A stretch of 64,000 nucleotides of DNA, from positions 4,855-68,854 of the forward strand of contig JBKQUM010000138.1 in NCBI GenBank assembly GCA_052140165.1, given 5' to 3'. A program made the translations under genes and the position numbers. Below are positions 60,792 through 64,000 of this stretch, piece by piece (the stretch's first letter is position 1; every line of letters starts with the position of its first letter). This DNA comes from Bog-473 sp052140165. Its GTDB lineage: Bacteria; Actinomycetota; Acidimicrobiia; Acidimicrobiales; RAAP-2. The notes under the pieces are model-generated. The model was given only the letters and a program-made list of their open reading frames with translations, had not been told where the DNA came from and ran no database searches.

Positions 60792-62023
60792 GCCCGTCGC
60801 CGGTCGAGGAGCCTCTTGAGCGCCGGGCCGTCATCTCGGGCATCGGCCAGTCCGCCGTGGGGCGCCGCCTGGGTCGATCCGACCTCGACCTGACCGTGGA
60901 GGCGGCCCTGGACGCCATCGCCGACGCCGGCCTCAGCCGTGACGACATCGACGGCCTCTCCACCTACCCCGGCATGGGTGCCGGCACGCCGGGCTTCGGC
61001 GGGCCGCCCTCGCCGGAGGTCCAGGACGCCCTGGGCCTGTCGCTCAACTGGCACGACGGCGGTGGCGAAGGGCCGGCGCAGATGCGGGCGGTCATGGCGG
61101 CCGCGCTCGCGGTGGCGGCCGGTCTGGCCCGCCACGTCCTCGTCTACCGGACCGTCACCGAGGGCACCGCGCAGGGCACCGGCGGACGCCAGGGCATCGG
61201 TGGGTCCGGAGGCGGGCGCGGTGGCGCGCCACGCTTCGGCAGCTTCATGCAGTGGTCGCTCCCCTTCGGGGCGGTGTCGGCCGCCAACTGGATCGCCATG
61301 GTCGGGCAGCGCCGGATGCACGAGTTCGGGTTGACCCGCGAGCAGCTGGGGCAGATCGCCGTCAACGGCCGCCGCAACGCCGCGCTGAACCCCAAGGCGA
61401 TCTACACCGATCCCCTGTCGCTCGACGACTACCTGGCGGCGCGCATCATCACGACGCCGCTGTGCCTCTTCGACTGTGACGCGCCGTGCGACGGCTCGAC
61501 GGCTGTCGTCGTCTCGCACCGCGACATCGCCGGCGACCTCGACCACCCGGCCGTCCACATCAACGCCCTCGGTACCGCGCTGCGCGGGCGCCCGAGCTGG
61601 GACCAGTTCGACGACATGACCTCCATGGCCGCCCGCGACGCCGCCGCTTCCATGTGGGAGCGCACCGAGCTGACGCCGGCCGACGTGGACACGGCACAGC
61701 TCTACGACGGCTTCTCTGTGCTGGCCATCGTCTGGCTCGAGGCGCTCGGGTTCTGCGGGCGGGGTGAGAGCGGGCCCTTCATCGAGGGCGGCGGCACCAT
61801 CGCGCGTGACGGCGTCCTGCCGCTGAACACGGCCGGCGGCCAGCTCTCGGGTGGACGGCTGCACGGGTTCGGGCTGATCCACGAAGCCTGCGTCCAGCTA
61901 CGCGGCGAGGGCGGGGAGCGCCAGGTGGTGCGACCCTCAGGGCGTGTCCCCGAAGTGGCCGCCGTGGCCAACGGCGGCGGGCCCATCGCCGGCACCATGC
62001 TGTTGACCCGCGGCGTCGGCTGA
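60788..62023 (+). CDS. thiolase-fold protein without thiolase cysteines (Ltp2-like aldolase candidate)
   Basis: 411 residues from GTG 60788. The thiolase fold is clear (AVISGIGQSAVGRR, the VDTAQLYDGFSV region, NTAGGQLSGGRLHGFGLIHE). However, the nucleophilic cysteine loop is replaced by YRTVTEGTAQGTGG, and the second cysteine loop is NGGGPIAGT. The histidine in RLHGFG is kept. With both catalytic cysteines absent and a DUF35 partner, an Ltp2-type retro-aldolase or other acyl-CoA lyase role fits better than thiolysis. This is inference from residue loss and gene pairing. Confidence 0.85.
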   Translation: MSPSPVEEPLERRAVISGIGQSAVGRRLGRSDLDLTVEAALDAIADAGLSRDDIDGLSTYPGMGAGTPGFGGPPSPEVQDALGLSLNWHDGGGEGPAQMRAVMAAALAVAAGLARHVLVYRTVTEGTAQGTGGRQGIGGSGGGRGGAPRFGSFMQWSLPFGAVSAANWIAMVGQRRMHEFGLTREQLGQIAVNGRRNAALNPKAIYTDPLSLDDYLAARIITTPLCLFDCDAPCDGSTAVVVSHRDIAGDLDHPAVHINALGTALRGRPSWDQFDDMTSMAARDAAASMWERTELTPADVDTAQLYDGFSVLAIVWLEALGFCGRGESGPFIEGGGTIARDGVLPLNTAGGQLSGGRLHGFGLIHEACVQLRGEGGERQVVRPSGRVPEVAAVANGGGPIAGTMLLTRGVG

Positions 62024-62039
62024 CCACCTGCCGGGCCGC

Positions 62040-62070
62040 TCCCGCTCCCGCTCCGGTCCCGCTCCCGCTC
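62040..62070. repeat. CCCGCT short repeat between convergent genes
   Basis: Repeated TCCCGC units, five or so with one break at CCGGT, fill most of the 45-bp gap between the thiolase-fold gene and the GMC oxidoreductase. The length suggests slippage. No hairpin is evident. Confidence 0.7.
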
Positions 62071-63730
62071 AGCCCGGCTTGGTCCCGGCCAGGTGGTGCG
62101 CCGCGCGCGCAGCCAGCGCGACCAGCGTGAGCGTCGGCCCGTAACCGCTCGAGGTGACGAACACCGAGGAGTCGGCGACGACGACGTTGTCGAGCATGTG
62201 CACCCGACCCCAACGATCGACCACGGAGGTGTCGGGGTTGTCGCCCATGCGCGCCGTGCCGATGACGTGGCGGCTCTCGGGCACCGGCGTGGCGCCCACG
62301 CCGTGGTACGAGACCCCCGGGGAGGACGTGTGGAGGACCCACTCGGCCCCCATCTCCTCGAGCACCGACTGCAGGATCTTCCCGTGGTACTTGGACGCCG
62401 CCAGCTCGTGGCGGCCCGGCTCGTAGGTGACCCGCGCCACCGGGAAGCCCCGCGCGTCGCGGATGGACGGGCTGAGGTCGACCGTGTTGGTGGCGTAAGG
62501 CAGGTCCTCCCCCTGCATGATGAACGCCCACATCTTCTCGCGGAGGTTCGAGTCGCGCATCGCCTGCGCGTGGCCACGGCCCCACGGCGAGTGACGCGCC
62601 TCCATGATGGGCAGCCCGCCGCCGCTGTGCTCGACCAGGCCGCCCCGGAACCACGGCAGACCCGCGCCGAGGGCCGCTTCCCGCGAAGACTCGTCCTGCA
62701 CCATGGCGTCGTCGTGCACGTGCGTCACGGCGCGCCCCTTGTGGGGGTGCAGACGCAGCTGCGGGAAGTGCCCGACGACGATCGTCTGGAAGTGGCACAT
62801 CAGGTGGCGACCGAGGGCGGGGTGCTCCATGCCGGAGAGGAGGAGGATACGCGGCGTCTCGATGGCGCCGCCCGCGACGATGACGAGCTTGGCGTCCATG
62901 GTCCGGGTGACGCCATCGGGCCCGATGAACTCGACGCCGGTGGCCCGCCGGCCCTCCGTGACGATCCGACTCACGTACGTCTCGGCCATGAGCTCGGCCC
63001 GGCCGGTGGCCATCGCCCGCGTCAGCAGTGCCACCGGATCGCCCTTGGCGTGAATCGGGCAACCGAAGAACGCGCAAAAGCCGCAGTTGTTGCAGGCGGG
63101 TCGCCCGTCGTAGGCGATGCTGTTGGCCGCCGTCGGCGCCTCGTAGGGATGGAGCCCGACCTTCTCCGCCGCGGCTGACGACAGGACCGCGCCGTACATC
63201 GGCGCGCCGGGCGGCATCGGGTAGGGACCCGAGCGCCAGGCGGCGAACGGGTTGGCACCGGCGCGTCCGGCCACCCCGATGGCCCGCTCCACTTCGGTGT
63301 AATACGGCTCGAGCTCGTCGTAGTCGATCGGCCAGTCGTCGACGGCGGCACCCTCCTGGGGCCCGTGGGTGGTGAAGAGCCGGAAGTCCTCCTCGCGGAA
63401 GCGCGGCACCTTGCCGTCGGCGTGGGTCCCGCCTCCCCCGACCGTCGTGGGGATGGAGTTCACCTCCCCGACATGCGTGTGCTCGCCCTCGGCGGCGTTG
63501 CGCCGGAACGCACGCGGCTCGGTCAGAGGGTCCGGTCCGAGGAAGTAACGCGAGATGAATTTGATCTCGTCGTTGGAGTAGTCCCCGGATGGCTTCGTCA
63601 GGTCGTCGGGGTCGAGCAGGTGGTTGCGGCCCTTCTCCATGATGACGACGGACCAGCCGGCCCGGGTCAGCACCTCGGCCGCCGTAGAGCCCCCGGGGCC
63701 GGAGCCGATGATGATGGCGCTGGACGTCAC
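62069..63730 (-). CDS. GMC-family FAD-dependent oxidoreductase (large subunit)
   Basis: 553 residues from GTG 63730, which overlaps the small-subunit stop. The FAD loop is IIIGSGPGGSTAAEVL. A cysteine-rich CNNCGFCAFFGCP segment resembles that of bacterial sorbitol/gluconate-type GMC dehydrogenases. The C-terminal HVIGTARMGDNPDTSVVD and GPTLTLVALAARAA carry the GMC catalytic-region signature. It oxidises an alcohol or sterol-like hydroxyl and passes electrons to a partner or quinone. An open frame extends further upstream, but that part overlaps the small subunit. Confidence 0.92.
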   Translation of the reverse strand: MTSSAIIIGSGPGGSTAAEVLTRAGWSVVIMEKGRNHLLDPDDLTKPSGDYSNDEIKFISRYFLGPDPLTEPRAFRRNAAEGEHTHVGEVNSIPTTVGGGGTHADGKVPRFREEDFRLFTTHGPQEGAAVDDWPIDYDELEPYYTEVERAIGVAGRAGANPFAAWRSGPYPMPPGAPMYGAVLSSAAAEKVGLHPYEAPTAANSIAYDGRPACNNCGFCAFFGCPIHAKGDPVALLTRAMATGRAELMAETYVSRIVTEGRRATGVEFIGPDGVTRTMDAKLVIVAGGAIETPRILLLSGMEHPALGRHLMCHFQTIVVGHFPQLRLHPHKGRAVTHVHDDAMVQDESSREAALGAGLPWFRGGLVEHSGGGLPIMEARHSPWGRGHAQAMRDSNLREKMWAFIMQGEDLPYATNTVDLSPSIRDARGFPVARVTYEPGRHELAASKYHGKILQSVLEEMGAEWVLHTSSPGVSYHGVGATPVPESRHVIGTARMGDNPDTSVVDRWGRVHMLDNVVVADSSVFVTSSGYGPTLTLVALAARAAHHLAGTKPG

Positions 63731-64000
63731 GGTTGTGACACCTCGGCGTCGCTGTAGCCACGGGGCTGCACGTCGCCCTCGTAGTCGATGTAGGCCCAGC
63801 CGACACCGTCGCGGTTGCCCCCGTACTCGGGCGCGCCGTACATACCCTGGCAGCAGTGCTCCCATAGGAGCGCACAGAATTTTTCGTCGGCGCGCAGGCG
63901 GCGGCGCTGCTCGCGGCCCTCGACCTCGGCGAAGTCGTCGCCCAGCGCGGCGAGGCCGGCCCGGTACCGCTCCTGGAGCCCCACGACCGGCCCGTTGAAC
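63727..64000 (-). CDS. gluconate 2-dehydrogenase subunit 3-like protein, N-terminus beyond window
   Basis: The visible C-terminal part (about 90 residues) has CCQGMYGAPEYGGNRDGVGW and YEGDVQPRGY, the tail seen in gluconate dehydrogenase subunit 3-like partners of GMC enzymes. The frame is open to base 64000 without a reliable start in view, so the N-terminus, possibly with a Tat signal, lies outside. It overlaps the GMC gene by GTGA, supporting a two-subunit dehydrogenase. Confidence 0.85.
   Translation of the reverse strand, partial: FNGPVVGLQERYRAGLAALGDDFAEVEGREQRRRLRADEKFCALLWEHCCQGMYGAPEYGGNRDGVGWAYIDYEGDVQPRGYSDAEVSQP

Noticed and set aside
60788..62023. Annotation as acetyl-CoA acetyltransferase
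   Set aside because: Both catalytic cysteine loops are absent, so thiolytic activity is not supported.

Overview
The window reads as a chromosomal segment of a high-GC actinobacterium. I infer class Acidimicrobiia from three things: the rod-shape/protease/RNase E gene order, an F420-type LLM monooxygenase, and a Rv1900c-like hydrolase-cyclase. The placement is inferred from gene content and was not tested by phylogeny. No rRNA, CRISPR array or complete insertion sequence is visible.

Region 1 (1-25.6 kb, mostly minus strand) is conserved housekeeping. In transcription order it runs tig, clpP, clpX, folC, ndk; then mreB, mreC, mreD, mrdA; then a radical SAM pair, an RNase E/G, rplU and rpmA; and later obg, proB, proA followed by a MoxR ATPase and a CoxE-type VWA protein cut by the window edge. 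Many junctions are 4-nt GTGA or ATGA overlaps. The usually tight rplU-rpmA-obg cluster is split by about 5.3 kb carrying an amidohydrolase/deaminase, a DtxR-type repressor, a copper amine oxidase, a purine nucleoside phosphorylase and a VOC protein.

Region 2 (25.7-31.5 kb) holds a DinB-like protein, a 51-residue zinc-ribbon protein, the first of three N-acyl-D-amino-acid deacylase paralogues, an alpha/beta-hydrolase fused to a class III cyclase, and an unusual DoxX-Rieske fusion with an internal twin-arginine segment.

Region 3 (about 31.7-36.3 kb) looks like a decayed genomic island. On its left is a 56-codon methyltransferase stump. An AT-rich stretch with an AATAGCTATT palindrome and a TATAAT box leads into an intact hipBA module. 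A gene-poor stretch, a frameshifted HAF-repeat secreted protein and a tyrosine recombinase that has lost its catalytic half follow, ending beside tRNA-Pro(TGG).

Region 4 (36.4-45.4 kb) has two DHA2-type MFS exporters, an orphan ParA with a coupled zinc-ribbon protein, a DUF3089 secreted hydrolase, a LOG-family protein, a secreted propeller-like protein, a FkbM methyltransferase, tRNA-Arg(TCT) and tRNA-His(GTG).

Region 5 (45.4-64 kb) is catabolic: SDR and medium-chain dehydrogenase, FGGY kinase, D-2-hydroxyacid dehydrogenase, S51 peptidase, aldehyde dehydrogenase with a second deacylase, two amidohydrolase-2 proteins (one fused to an NTF2-like domain), a third deacylase, an LLM oxidoreductase, an HAD hydrolase, a DUF35/thiolase-fold pair lacking thiolase cysteines, and a GMC oxidoreductase with its small subunit. 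Two divergent promoters here share a TGAC-N6-GTCA palindrome, which suggests one regulator controls both blocks.
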